From NCBI GenBank assembly GCA_036924285.1, contig JAYKYS010000023.1, positions 682,001 to 746,000 of the forward strand: a DNA stretch of 64,000 bases, written 5' to 3'. The notes beneath the pieces are model-generated. The model had not been told where the DNA came from. It worked only from the letters and a program-made list of their open reading frames with translations, and made no database searches. The stretch's first letter is position 1; each line of letters starts with the position of its first letter. A program made the position numbers and the translations under genes. This document shows positions 53,355-62,805 of the stretch, one piece after another. Source of the stretch: Asterella californica (lineage: Eukaryota; Streptophyta; Marchantiopsida; Marchantiales; Aytoniaceae).

Positions 53355-53672
53355 TTAAGAGCCCATGATAATATCTTCATGACCATCATCTGTACTGATC
53401 CTAGCAGACATCTTAAAGTCACTTTTGTAAGGATCACACTCTACTTCGCCAGGAGCATTCGTGGCCTCCACAGTGAATGATACTTTGAACTCAACCTTCT
53501 TCACATCTGCACCGATGCTCGCAGAAGCTTCTTGATATAAAGCAAAAATGTCACCCCAACTGCAATAGAAGCTTGATCGCAACGCCTCTATACTTAACTT
53601 TGGTTTTTTCGTCTCCGTTATAACTCCCAAACATCTCTTCTTCAACCTCGGCACTCGAACTGGATTCTCCAT
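53355..53672 (-). pseudogene. Element K gag-region ORF, upstream part
   Basis: This 105-residue frame contains LKKRCLGVITETKKPKLSIE and VKKVEFKVSFTVEATN. It lies upstream of the zinc-knuckle frame on the same strand, separated by stops. No specific domain is recognised. By position it is the N-terminal part of gag or a leader ORF. Confidence 0.4.
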
Positions 53673-53869
53673 GAAGTATCTTCAAGACCTCCTTGTATGT
53701 CGAAACGTATATCTCTTAATCGGTAAGAGATCTCTCTAAGATTTTTGTGATCTCTAGTAGCTCAACCTCCAAGCTACTAACTAATGAAGTTTCAATAGAA
53801 AATTCCTTAATCAAAAGAGATGGTGCTGACTGTACAAATTTTTAGAGAACTGAAATTTGTATATTTTCA

Positions 53870-54440
53870 CTTCTCTCATGACTTTCAACCCCATCAACTT
53901 TGAAAATTCATGGCTCTCTCTCCATACCACCTTTTCTCCTGATTTCTGTTGTCTTAGATAGCTTATCAGCCAATCTAAAACATTGGAAAGTTTCTCAGGA
54001 AAATAAAATTCACAAAAAATTTGACAATGACTGTAAACTTTTTCCAGAGAATAGAATTTCTCAACTCTCACGAATAGACCCCCTCAACTTTGAAAATTCA
54101 TGGCTCTCTCTCCATACCACCTTTTCTCCTGATTTTTGTTGTCCTAGATAGCTTATCAACCAATCTAAAACACTGGAAAGTTTCACTGGAAAATAAAATT
54201 CACAGAAAATCTGACAATGGCTGTAAACTTTTTCCAGAGAATAGAATTTCTCAACTCTCACGAATAGACCCCCTCAACTTTGAAAATTCATTGCTCCCTC
54301 TCTAGACCACCTTTTCCTATGATTTCTTTTGTAGTAGATAGGTTATCAGCCAAGCTACAGTCCTGGAAAGTTTCACTAGAAAATAAAATTCACAGAAAAT
54401 CTGACAATGATTGTAAAAATTTTTCCAGAGAACAGAAATC
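53870..54440. repeat. Three 190-bp tandem units in the leader of element K
   Basis: TGAAAATTCATGGCTCTCTC recurs at 53901, 54091 and (as TTGCTCCCTC) 54281, a period of exactly 190. Each unit includes CTCCTGATTT-TGTTGTC and AAATAAAATTCACA. The third unit is the most diverged. Confidence 0.9.
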
Positions 54441-54706
54441 TTCAAACTCGAAAATTTTTCTCCTCTAATAACTTCTCTCTCCTCCTTTCTCTACAACTCT
54501 TGTTCCCTCAAACTCTTTCTAAATGAACAAGATGTAAAGAATAACCTCGAATGCGTCACTACGTGATACACGAAAGGTTCTAATGTTGCTAACATCGCGT
54601 TAGCTCTCTCTCCTCCCAACGTTCTCTCCATGTGTTCGCTAATATTCTCTTTTTGTCTAATATAGAATTGAACTCTAAACATTTTCAATGATCCCTTCAA
54701 GTGAGG

Positions 54707-54723
54707 TCCCGGCAACGGAACCA
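54707..54723 (-). promoter_or_regulatory. Primer-binding site of element K, tRNA-Glu type
   Basis: Minus-strand TGGTTCCGTTGCCGGGA, four bases inside the LTR. It is complementary to the 3' end of plant cytosolic tRNA-Glu (UCCCGGCAACGGAACCA), as I recall that tRNA. tRNA-Asp, used by some plant Ty3 elements, would give TGGCGCCGTTGCCGGGG. Confidence 0.7.
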
Positions 54724-54727
54724 AAAA

Positions 54728-55641
54728 TGTAAACCTTCCATGATCCCATCGATCAACTACCCCCCGATCTCTCAACCTCCACGATCGTCATCGATGAATC
54801 TGCAAATGTCGGGCTTGTCTCTCACTCAGGGGTCACCTCTGATGGCTTTGATGGAAGCACACCATGAATCTTGAAGGGAAAAATGCTAAGTTCACTCATT
54901 CATACACCCACAAACTTATCAACTAAAAATCTCCATAAACTCATCAACTAAAATCTTCCATTCTAACGACGTCTCTCAAGTTCTCACATGCTAAAAATAT
55001 CTCACACTCTCTATATTACTCAAGTTGTCATTACGACGATGTGAAAACAAGGATGAGGAGCTCTTCTCTACTCCTCTATTTATACATTCTAGATTTTTAC
55101 TTTGGTATCCTTCGGTAACTCAGCCGTAACTACTTTTACCGGGTTTTACTAAGATATTACTTAAGGTAAAAGCATTGATCACATGGGCTTTTTACCTTTT
55201 CACATGGGCTTATTCCTTCAAAGTCAACAACTTCTAGAAGGATTTTGGAATATTCTCAAGGAATCTCAAATTTCCACCCCCCTCTACACTAGGACCCACT
55301 AAAAAAGAAACATGTGGAATCTCTTCTTGTTTTTAATGCCCACAAAGTCCACAACTTTAATCCAACCACTAATATTAAGTCAAAAAGGAGATAAGGGATA
55401 CTTTCCACCTCCTTTCTACCTTTTAGACAAGATGACAAGATAGTAGTGCTCACTCTTTAGGAAATATCTGAATTCTGTCAAAAGTACAACTAAGTTTAAC
55501 CATAACTAACTTTTAGCTAGTCATTACTAACTTTATACCTCCTTAAAGTACTTGGGCAGCAAATAAACATTCTCAACACTTAGTTATAACTAAATATCTT
55601 ACTAATAGACAAACTTCCTATGTGTAACATAGGTCGTTATA
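54728..55641 (-). repeat. 5' LTR of element K (914 bp)
   Basis: Read on the minus strand it starts TATAACGACCTATG (the copy at 35099 has TGTAACGACTTATG) and ends GGAAGGTTTACA before the primer-binding site. The terminal TG is mutated to TA. The insertion point in element I lies at 55641/55642, in its protease. Confidence 0.78.
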
Positions 55642-56090
55642 GGACCCACTCCTTCATAAGTCCAAAGTTGGTGAAGAAGTTGGGCTTGTCTACCTCCAAG
55701 GCAGACAAGCCTATTCAGGTATGCTCTGCCAAGGGCAAGACGTACCAAACTTCTGAATGTGGTCTTGGACGTACGATTTGCGTGTGGGAAGTTGGAGTTC
55801 ACAGAGAATTTCACGGTGTGCGAGATGGATGATATCCATGCGGTTTTGGGAAACACTTTCTTGGACAAGTTTTAAGTGGAACTTAGGCGGAAACCTTTAA
55901 GATTAAACGTTAGAGTTAAAGGGCGGAAGCTGGGAGTGAGGCTGCTCCAAAAGACGCGGAAAATTGACGACTTTGCAGTGAATTTGATCAAAGGCAAACA
56001 GATGGACTTCAACGACAGAGTCATGTGTTTGATGCGGGTTGCAAATTTGATGATGGGTGGCAGATAAGAGGAAACATCAGGAGACGCGAC
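55642..56090 (+). pseudogene. Element I protease
   Basis: Encodes ATHSFISPKLVKKLGL-type sequence (the residues after the active-site D-x-G, which is lost at the K junction). After a frame change, a segment reads NFTVCEMDDIHAVLGNTFLD. That is the retropepsin flap and the I-L-G-x-x-F-L motif. Then comes a basic linker (RLNVRVKGRKLGVRLLQK). Non-functional. Confidence 0.65.
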
Positions 56091-56103
56091 TAAACTTCAG
56101 GAG

Positions 56104-56931
56104 GTGCTTCACGAAGTGATTAAGGAGTTTGAGGATGTCTTGACAGATGAGTTACCTGCTGAGTTACCTCCGAGGCGGGTGGTGGATCACAAGATCGAGG
56201 TCTTGCCAAGATCAGAACCACCTTCCAAAGCCCCTTACCGACTCAATCAAGTGGAACTCCTTGAGTTGAAAAGACAACTCGGCGAGCTATTAGCGCGGGG
56301 ATATATTCGAACCAGCAAGTCACCTTATGGAGCCCTAGTTCTTTTTGCAAAGAAGAAGGATGGGAAGTTACGACTCTGCGTAGATTATCGTGCACTCAAT
56401 AAGATGACGGTAAAGAATAATTATCCCTTGTCAAGGATAGACGACCTCTTTGATAGACTAGCGGGCGCAAAGTACTTCAGCAGGATAGACTTGAAGTCAG
56501 GATATTACCAGATCTGGATAGCTGACCCAGATGTTGAGAAGACCGATTGTCGAACCAGATACGGATCGTTTGAATTCGTGGTAATGTCATTTGGACTCTG
56601 CAACGCCCCTTCGACATTCATTACATTGATGAACACAATTTTTTGCGAGGAGATGGATGAGTTTGTCATCGTTTACATCAACGACATCTTGGTCTACTCC
56701 AAAACCTTGGAGTCGCACGCGCAACAGCTAAAGGTGGTGTTGACGAAGCTGTGGGAGCATAAGCTGTTTGCCAACATTGACAAGAATGAGTTTGGTTTGG
56801 AGCGCATTAACTTCTTGGGACATGTCAATAGTGCAAAATTAGGTCTGGATATGCAGAAGATGGACGCGATTGTGACTTGGGAGCCACCGACTACAGTGAA
56901 AGGGATGCGGCGATTCTTAGGATTGGCGTAG
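56104..56931 (+). pseudogene. Element I reverse transcriptase
   Basis: RT blocks: VDHKIEVLPRSEPPSKAPYR, LLARGYIRTSKSPYGALVLF, LRLCVDYRALNKMTVKNNYP, FSRIDLKSGYYQI and VMSFGLCNAPSTF. The catalytic motif is VYINDILVYS: the first Asp of the usual YxDD is Asn (AAC at 56680-56682), which should abolish polymerase activity. The frame ends with MRRFLGLA at a TAG (56929). Confidence 0.85.
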
Positions 56932-57478
56932 TTCTATCGCAAGTATGTGAAGGGGTTTTCAAAGATCGCGAAGCCGTTGACGGATTGGACGAGCAAAGAC
57001 GCACAGGTAAGTTGGACCAATGAGGTAGATGATGCGTTTCAGACGATCAAAGCTATTTTGTCAAAGGCGTCAGTTTTGAAGCTGCCGGAGTTTGACAAAC
57101 CATTCGAAGTGCATACCGACGCGAGCGACTATGCAATTGACGGAGTGTTGGTGCAGGATGGAAAACCTGTAGCGTACGAAAGCAAGAAGCTATCTAGGAC
57201 AGAGAGTCGATGACCGACTCACAAAAAGGAACTGTTTGCGGTGGTTCATTGCTTGAGGAAATGACGATATTACTTGGGATTCCACAAAACCCAAGTGTAT
57301 ACTGATAATATTTCGCTCAAGTACTTGAGACACAAGATCGGGTGACGCCAAAGCAACTACGGTGGCATGATACCTAGGCGCTCATGAACATGGAAATAAT
57401 CCATAAAGCGGGAAAGGATAATGTGGTTCCTGACCGCTATCGTGTCAGATATTGCGTGAAGGATGTCCAGGAAACGTG
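56932..57478 (+). pseudogene. Element I RNase H
   Basis: FYRKYVKGFSKIAKPLTDWT, then FEVHTDASDYAIDGVLVQDG and PVAYESKKLSRTES. After a stop at 57211 come KELFAVVHCLRK and NMEIIHKAGKDNVVPD, where the final NxxADALSR is altered to NVVPDRYR. Several stops. Confidence 0.8.
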
Positions 57479-58460
57479 AGGTTCCTGGATGTGGAGATGT
57501 TGTGTGTTGAAACAGAGACAAGACAGAGAAAAACAACCACGAAAACGAACGTTGCGATATATATCAACTCCAAATGTATGTACACTATCGGTTCTTTCTC
57601 CTAAAAGCACAGAACTGAAAAACAGACCAGAACGGTCTATAACCTGCTTCAAAGTCCTTAAAAACAACCCCTGATTCTCAACCTTGACCCAAAAACATCG
57701 AAGCGTAGCTCAAAGCAAGAGAAACTTCCCTTTGCTAACAAGCAGAACCACAGTAGTATCACGCGATCCAAACCCAAGTCCAAACCACATCCATGTACAA
57801 GTTCTTAGCTAAAGCTAGCTACCACAAGCTGTATATAGCCAACCAAAACTCTAACGAACTCAAAAGAGCAAAACCCGTAGCGAAGAAACTGAAAAAGATC
57901 TATCTGTGGACTTCCTCCTTTCGTCGAACGGACTTCAGATGTCGATAGGGTCTCCTCCGCTGACTCCGTTAACCCAAGAAACCTTCAGATCTGACTCCCA
58001 ACAGTCGAGATATCGCCGATTTTCGGTCGCAGGTGACCAAACTTTCAAAAACTCCTCCATGCGGCTTAAAACCGTCCACACCGTACAAACGGATCATCTA
58101 AACTGATATCCGTCTTCACTGGCAGATAGATCTAGCTATCACGAACCCAACGAGACTCCAAACAAGTCGTTTGGAGTTCCCTTTGCAAAATCACGCAAGA
58201 AATTTGGTCGCAGGTTGTAAAAAACTGACGTAAATGGACTCCCTACGGCTCAAACTCGCTCACCTCACCCAAACCAACAATCCAATCCACGTATTGTCTT
58301 CTCTTATGCGTAGATGAAGACTCCCTGGTCGCGTAGGCACCAAGAACGAAGAGCTTGACACACGGATCGCGAAGAACAACCCAATTTTAGGTCGCATGCG
58401 ATGAAAATCCTGACGCAAGCTCTTCCATGCGAGCCAATTTCACTGAGAACTCCTAAATCG
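57479..58460. other. About 1 kb replacing the integrase zinc domain and core of element I
   Basis: Integrase sequence is missing between the end of RNase H and KFSTAFHPETDGQT. In its place is non-coding sequence with three degenerate units around GGTCGCAGGT-(A)ACT-CTCCATGCGGCT (near 58026, 58206, 58391). The left end TGTTGTGTGTTGAAAC could be an LTR end. It may be a truncated solo LTR of another family. Confidence 0.5.
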
Positions 58461-58807
58461 CCCGAAATTTAGTACCGCCTTTCATCCAGAAACAGATGGA
58501 CAAACGAAACGAGTTAACTCGGTTCTGAATCAATACTTGAAGAATTATGTGAGCGCGGACCAACGTGATTGGACGGAGTGGCTCAGTCTTGCGGAGTATT
58601 GCTACAATTTCACGAAGCATTCGGCAACCGACGAATCGTCTTTCTTGCTGGCTTACGGACGTGAGCCAGAAGGGCCTCTTGATTTGACTCTTGCAGGAGT
58701 TCTACATCAGCACGACCAAGAACACGGCAAATATCAGCTGAAGAGTTGATGGCGGCAATGCAGCGGCGCGAGGAGCAAGTAAAGAAGAACCTCGAGAAGG
58801 CGCAGCA
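58461..58807 (+). pseudogene. Element I integrase, C-terminal part of the core
   Basis: STAFHPETDGQTKRVNSVLN is the catalytic-Glu block. The usual QTER is QTKR, so the Glu is Lys. Then DWTEWLSLAEYCYNFTKHSA and SFLLAYGREPEGPLDL, typical chromovirus integrase. A TGA at 58747 and a frameshift follow. Confidence 0.8.
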
Positions 58808-59296
58808 ATGATACACAAAGCAGGTAAACAAGCATCGGCGGCAAATGAAGTTTCAAGCGGACGAAGAAGTATGGTTAAGTACGAAAAACTTCACACTTCC
58901 GAAGGAAATATCGATGAAGTTTTCATCGAAGTTCGTGGGACCTTTTATCATAGTCAAGAATCCGCACGAAGATGTCTATACATTAGACCTTCCTCGCGAG
59001 TGGCGCAGTTGCATCCGACTTTCCATGTTTCTTTATTAAAGAAATACTTCAAAGATGATTTGCGACCGGAGCGCAAACAAGTACTCAGGCCTCAACCTGA
59101 AGTCGTGCAAGGCGAAGCAGAATATGAGATAGAGACCATTTTGCGATCGCGGCGTAAGTCTAACCGGATGGAGTACTTGGTCAAATGGCGTGGTTATCAT
59201 TTGAAGGAAGCAACTTGGGTGCCAGAGGAGGAGCTAACACATGCAAGTGAAGTATTGGATCTATTCAAACAGAGACAAGGACAACAAAGGCGTTAG
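58808..59296 (+). pseudogene. Element I integrase C-terminus with chromodomain
   Basis: In this 162-residue frame, RRCLYIRPSSRVAQLHPTFH and VSLLKKYF give the H-P-x-F-H-x-S-x-L-K segment. The chromodomain follows at about residues 105-160: EYEIETILRSRRKS, EYLVKWRGYHLKEATWVPEE and a closing helix. Chromodomains in this Ty3 clade bind methylated histone H3 and direct insertion to heterochromatin (family knowledge). The part before ~residue 60 is read in another frame (58845-59039: FQADEEVWLSTKNF, KFVGPFIIVKNPHEDVYTLD). Confidence 0.88.
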
Positions 59297-60030
59297 CAAG
59301 ATGAAGACATCTCCTTCCAGCGAGGAGTGAAGAAACGACGAACCATACGAGTAGCAACTTGAAGCAATTTGGGCCGATGGATTTTGTAGCTTTGTCTTGT
59401 ATTTGGAAATAAAGACTTTGTTTCTTGAAATTTTGTCTAAGTGTATTGGTAGTGCATGGCTATGACTAGTTCTGATCAGATGTCTATGATGTTATCAAGA
59501 GGAGGAACGAAGCACACTCAAAGGAAGCGAGCTGGTTTGGATAAGCATCTAAATCAAGACTAAGTCTTGATGTCAAGACTAAGTTTTGATGTCAAGACTT
59601 AGGTTTGCCGTAGCGTTGGCAAAGCAAGTATGAAATTTCATACTTGTTTTGGGGCTTGGGGTGATCTTACTTTATGGTTTTCTAACTGCGAAGTAAACTT
59701 AGTCGCGCGTGTAAGTCAAATCAGATTGCGACCGGAAAGTGAGTTTCGAGAGACCTCGTAAGTAGGTGTGAATACTTATAGTTAACAAGTTAGAGTCTTA
59801 AGTAGAATGTTTAGAAGTTGTCAATTAGTTTTGTTTAGGGTGGGCCAAAAAGGTAAGGCTTTCCCCGAGACTAGTTAGAATTTTCTAAGTGTTCTAGCGA
59901 CAACTTAAGACTCAAGCCAAGAAGAGAATTGCGGGTTAGCTACCAGAACGCAATTCTGGCGCCAAGGGGTTGGCTACCCATTTTGAACTTGGTGTTAACT
60001 TAAAGGATCATTGTTGATGAGGGCATCAAC
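59297..60030 (+). other. Element I 3' untranslated region
   Basis: About 730 bases between the chromodomain stop and the polypurine tract, with no coding. Contains AAGACTAAGT-TTGATGTC repeats (59564-59600) and a GGGGTTGGCTACCC-like patch. Confidence 0.6.
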
Positions 60031-60032
60031 CT

Positions 60033-60048
60033 CTAAAGTGAGGGTGAG
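60033..60048 (+). promoter_or_regulatory. Polypurine tract of element I
   Basis: CTAAAGTGAGGGTGAG immediately precedes the LTR start. Confidence 0.65.
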
Positions 60049-60811
60049 TATCGCGACCCTCAATCTCAAGATCAGACGCAGACGCGAACAACAGAACTAT
60101 AGCGAACTTGTGCTAGGTTGTGAACGCTGCGAGTAGGACTTAACGGCTTGACCGGGAAGTCGAGATCAGATGAACCTTAGGTGGTTCTCTGAACCAAGGT
60201 TGGAACCTTGGGTTAGGACATAAGGGCCTACCCCAAGAGGACCCCAGACGAACGCTGACTTAAGGGGGCGAGTCTGAGAACGGACCGAAACATGAGTCTG
60301 AGACATAGATCTTAGACGTGGGTCCGAGATGCAGGACCGAGACGTGAGTCCGAGACGCAGACGGACCGTGGTTTGGACGCTGGTCGGAACCACAAGGTTC
60401 GAGTCTGGGTCTGGACCACAATTTCTCAAAAAGTTACTAAGTGTTGGAGCTCCAGCGACGTTTTAGGTCATGAACGGAGCTCCACGTAAGATCTCGAGGC
60501 GAGTGAGATATCATTGGAAAGGTCTCGGCGAGAGCTTTCCAATGATATGTACCACTCCTCGATCTGACCTCCGAGCTGAGAATTATGGACGAATCACGTT
60601 CGAGTTGTGGTATAATTTTCAAAGACCAAAGAGGAGGGCGGGGCCGTCGATCCCCAAAAGTATATATGAGGGGGGCTCGATGCCTAGGTGGGTCAGGACG
60701 AGTTTCGTGCACCTACCGCCTTGTTGCGCCAGCGGAAGCTCTAGCTCAGTAGGTCGCAAACTTTACACCACTAACTTGCAAACACAATCACAAGTTAGCG
60801 TCCATGCACCA
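60049..60811 (+). repeat. 3' LTR of element I (type J, 763 bp)
   Basis: Starts TATCGCGACCC (the other copy has TGTCGCGACCC) and ends GTCCATGCACCA. A palindromic stretch TCATTGGAAAG...CTTTCCAATGATAT lies at 60509-60551. AAGTATATATGAG near 60657 is a possible TATA box. Confidence 0.8.
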
Positions 60812-60997
60812 CTTACCTTAGTTCTGTTTGGTCCGGACCGGAGCCGGACCGTCTCCCTAACCATCAAGCTCAGCTATCCTAAGTCCCGACTTAGATCCGC
60901 CTAAGTCGGCCCCAAACATGAGCAAGTCACAATATGACTTGAGGCGGACTTCCCATAAAGTCCAGAGTCTTAAACGGTGCCTCCAACACACCTAGCG

Positions 60998-61226
60998 TGT
61001 TGATATAGTCCCAAGCTCCAGTAGATCGACGGCTACCATTAGTCGGAGTGGTTAGGGTTGTTAGAGTTAGTTAGAGGGCTAACCCACCATTAGGGTTTCT
61101 CTTGTACTCACCTCCACTGTATATACATAGAGAGGCAAAACCTCTCTCATCTCATTCCTATTTTTCTTCCTTGTCTACACGCTCTCTCTCTTCTTGGAGT
61201 GTCCTCGAAGTATCGATCTTTCTACA
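60998..61226 (+). repeat. 5' LTR of element L (229 bp)
   Basis: Runs from TGTTGATATAG to TTTCTACA and is followed at once by TGGTATC. It contains a TATA-like TGTATATACATAG at 61119. The length and ending are typical of plant copia LTRs. The other LTR is outside the window. Confidence 0.78.
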
Positions 61227-61233
61227 TGGTATC
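61227..61233 (+). promoter_or_regulatory. Truncated primer-binding site, initiator tRNA-Met type
   Basis: TGGTATC is the first seven bases of the copia site TGGTATCAGAGC. The next bases (GACTCCGGCGCC) already encode the protease active site. Confidence 0.72.
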
Positions 61234-62805
61234 GACTCCGGCGCCACCAGTCACATGACTCCCCATCGGGAGTGGTTTACTTCACTCGAGCCTGTGGAGA
61301 CTCCACAGTTTATGGTGACAGGAGATGACACCAAGCACAAGATCCAGCACAAGGGTAACATTCCACTTGACATTCCTGCTTCAACGTTTACTGGTATACG
61401 GAATGTCTTACATGTACCTACATTGACTAGAAACCTGCTATCTGTAGGACAGTTGATAGAGCAGGGTCTGCAAGTGCGCTTCAATAAAGATGGATGCTTT
61501 ATTGAAGATTCGAATGACACTGTCATAGCTCGAGGTATCAAGAGTGGTAGGCTGTTTAAACTAGATGCATCTGCGCCTAAGTTACAGGCTGCCATGTATG
61601 GACAGAGTGGTCCAGTAGTGTCTGATATTGACATCTGGCACAAGCGAATTGGGCACATGAACTTTCAGAGGCTGAAAAGCCTTCCGAGTTCTGACTTGGT
61701 TACAGGTCTGCCCAAATTCGAATCCAGTGAGTCCACTGGAGTCTCTGCAGCATGTCAATTCGGCAAGCAAGCTAGACAGCCCTTTAAGGGATCAGGTAGT
61801 AGAGCGAACAAGCTTCTGGAGCTTGTTCACACTGATGTATGGACTGCTTCTCAACCAAGTATGACCGATTTTCAGTACTTCGTGTTGTTCATTGATGACC
61901 ATTCGCGTTATACTTGGATCTATTTGTTGAGAAACAAGTCCTCTGCCGAAGTACTGTCAGCATTTCAGACTTTTCGCAAGTTGGTGGAGAAACAATCTGG
62001 AGCATCTATCCTCTGTCTAAGATTTGATGGAGGAGGCGAGTTTCTTTCTGGAGAGTTCGATGCATATCTGCGCGAGCATGGCATTCGACGTCGGAAGACC
62101 TGCAGTTACAGTCCGCAGCAGAACGAGGTTGCGGAGCACAAGAATCGACACATAGCAGAAGCTGCTCGTGCGATGTTGAACGAGAAGACCATGCCTAGAC
62201 CTTACTGGGCAGAAGTTGTTTCATGTGCGGTGTATCTGATGAACTGGACGTCTACAACGGCAGTCCTTAGCAAGACACCGATGGAGGTCTTCACAGGCAG
62301 TAAGCCTGATTACTCTTTCCTTAAAGTTTTCGGATGTATCTGTTATGTGCACATACCTGATGAAAGACATAAGAAACTAGATCCGAAAGCAGATAGATGT
62401 ATCTTCCTTGGTTATGCTTCTGATACGAAAGGATATAAGTGCTACAATCCTTCGTCCAAGCAGTTCTATATCAGTAGAGATGTCGTTTTTGATGAGTTAC
62501 AGTCTTGGTTTGCACCTGCACTTGTGATAGCCATTCCTGTACCTACTGTAGAACCAAGGAGTCAGTCCACTGTAGTACCTCAGAGTAGTACGTTGAGTGG
62601 AGGATCTGGAGAAGTCACTGATTCCAGATCAGAATCGGTTGCACATAGAGCTGTTGTTAACGCTGGAGTCCACGTAACACAGCCTAGTGGAACTAGTGTA
62701 GTTTCTACACATGATGAGCGCGTGCTATTGCAGCGTATGTTTGACTCATCCAGATATGTGGATCTTTCACATCCACTGGATACTTTGTCCCAGACCTTGG
62801 CGTGA
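61234..62805 (+). pseudogene. Element L protease and integrase
   Basis: The open frame extends upstream through the LTR to 61102, but element coding begins at DSGATSHMTPHREW (aspartic protease D-S-G). The GAG-pre-integrase zinc domain follows: WHKRIGHMNFQRLKSL, and AACQFGKQARQPF, where the second Cys of the usual C-x2-C is changed. The integrase core has VHTDVW (Asp), LRFDGGGEFLS (Asp) and PQQNEVAEHKNRH (Glu). Then VFGCICYVHIP and FLGYASDTKGYKCYNP. Compared with the usual RSDNGGEF and QNGVAERKN there are several drifted residues, but the triad is kept. The frame ends after LSQTLA; RT continues in another frame. Confidence 0.85.

Larger units (their letters stand above)
52931..55641 (-). mobile_element. 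Element K: 5' part of a retroelement (LTR, leader, gag)
   Basis: On the minus strand: LTR (55641-54728), tRNA-Glu-type primer-binding site (54723-54707), a repeat-bearing leader, gag pieces (53672-52931), then truncation. No pol. Its LTR type also occurs at 35099 and 42690. Confidence 0.75.
52621..60811 (+). mobile_element. Element I: chromovirus (Ty3 with chromodomain), interrupted by element K
   Basis: 5' LTR remnant 52621-52930, nested element K 52931-55641, protease, RT, RNase H, disrupted integrase, chromodomain, polypurine tract and 3' LTR 60049-60811. Internal stops and a replaced integrase core make it dead. The two LTRs differ at many positions, so the insertion is old. Confidence 0.8.

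Noticed and set aside
61102..61233. Codons 1-44 of the long copia ORF as protein N-terminus
   Set aside because: They are translated LTR sequence; element coding starts at the protease active site.
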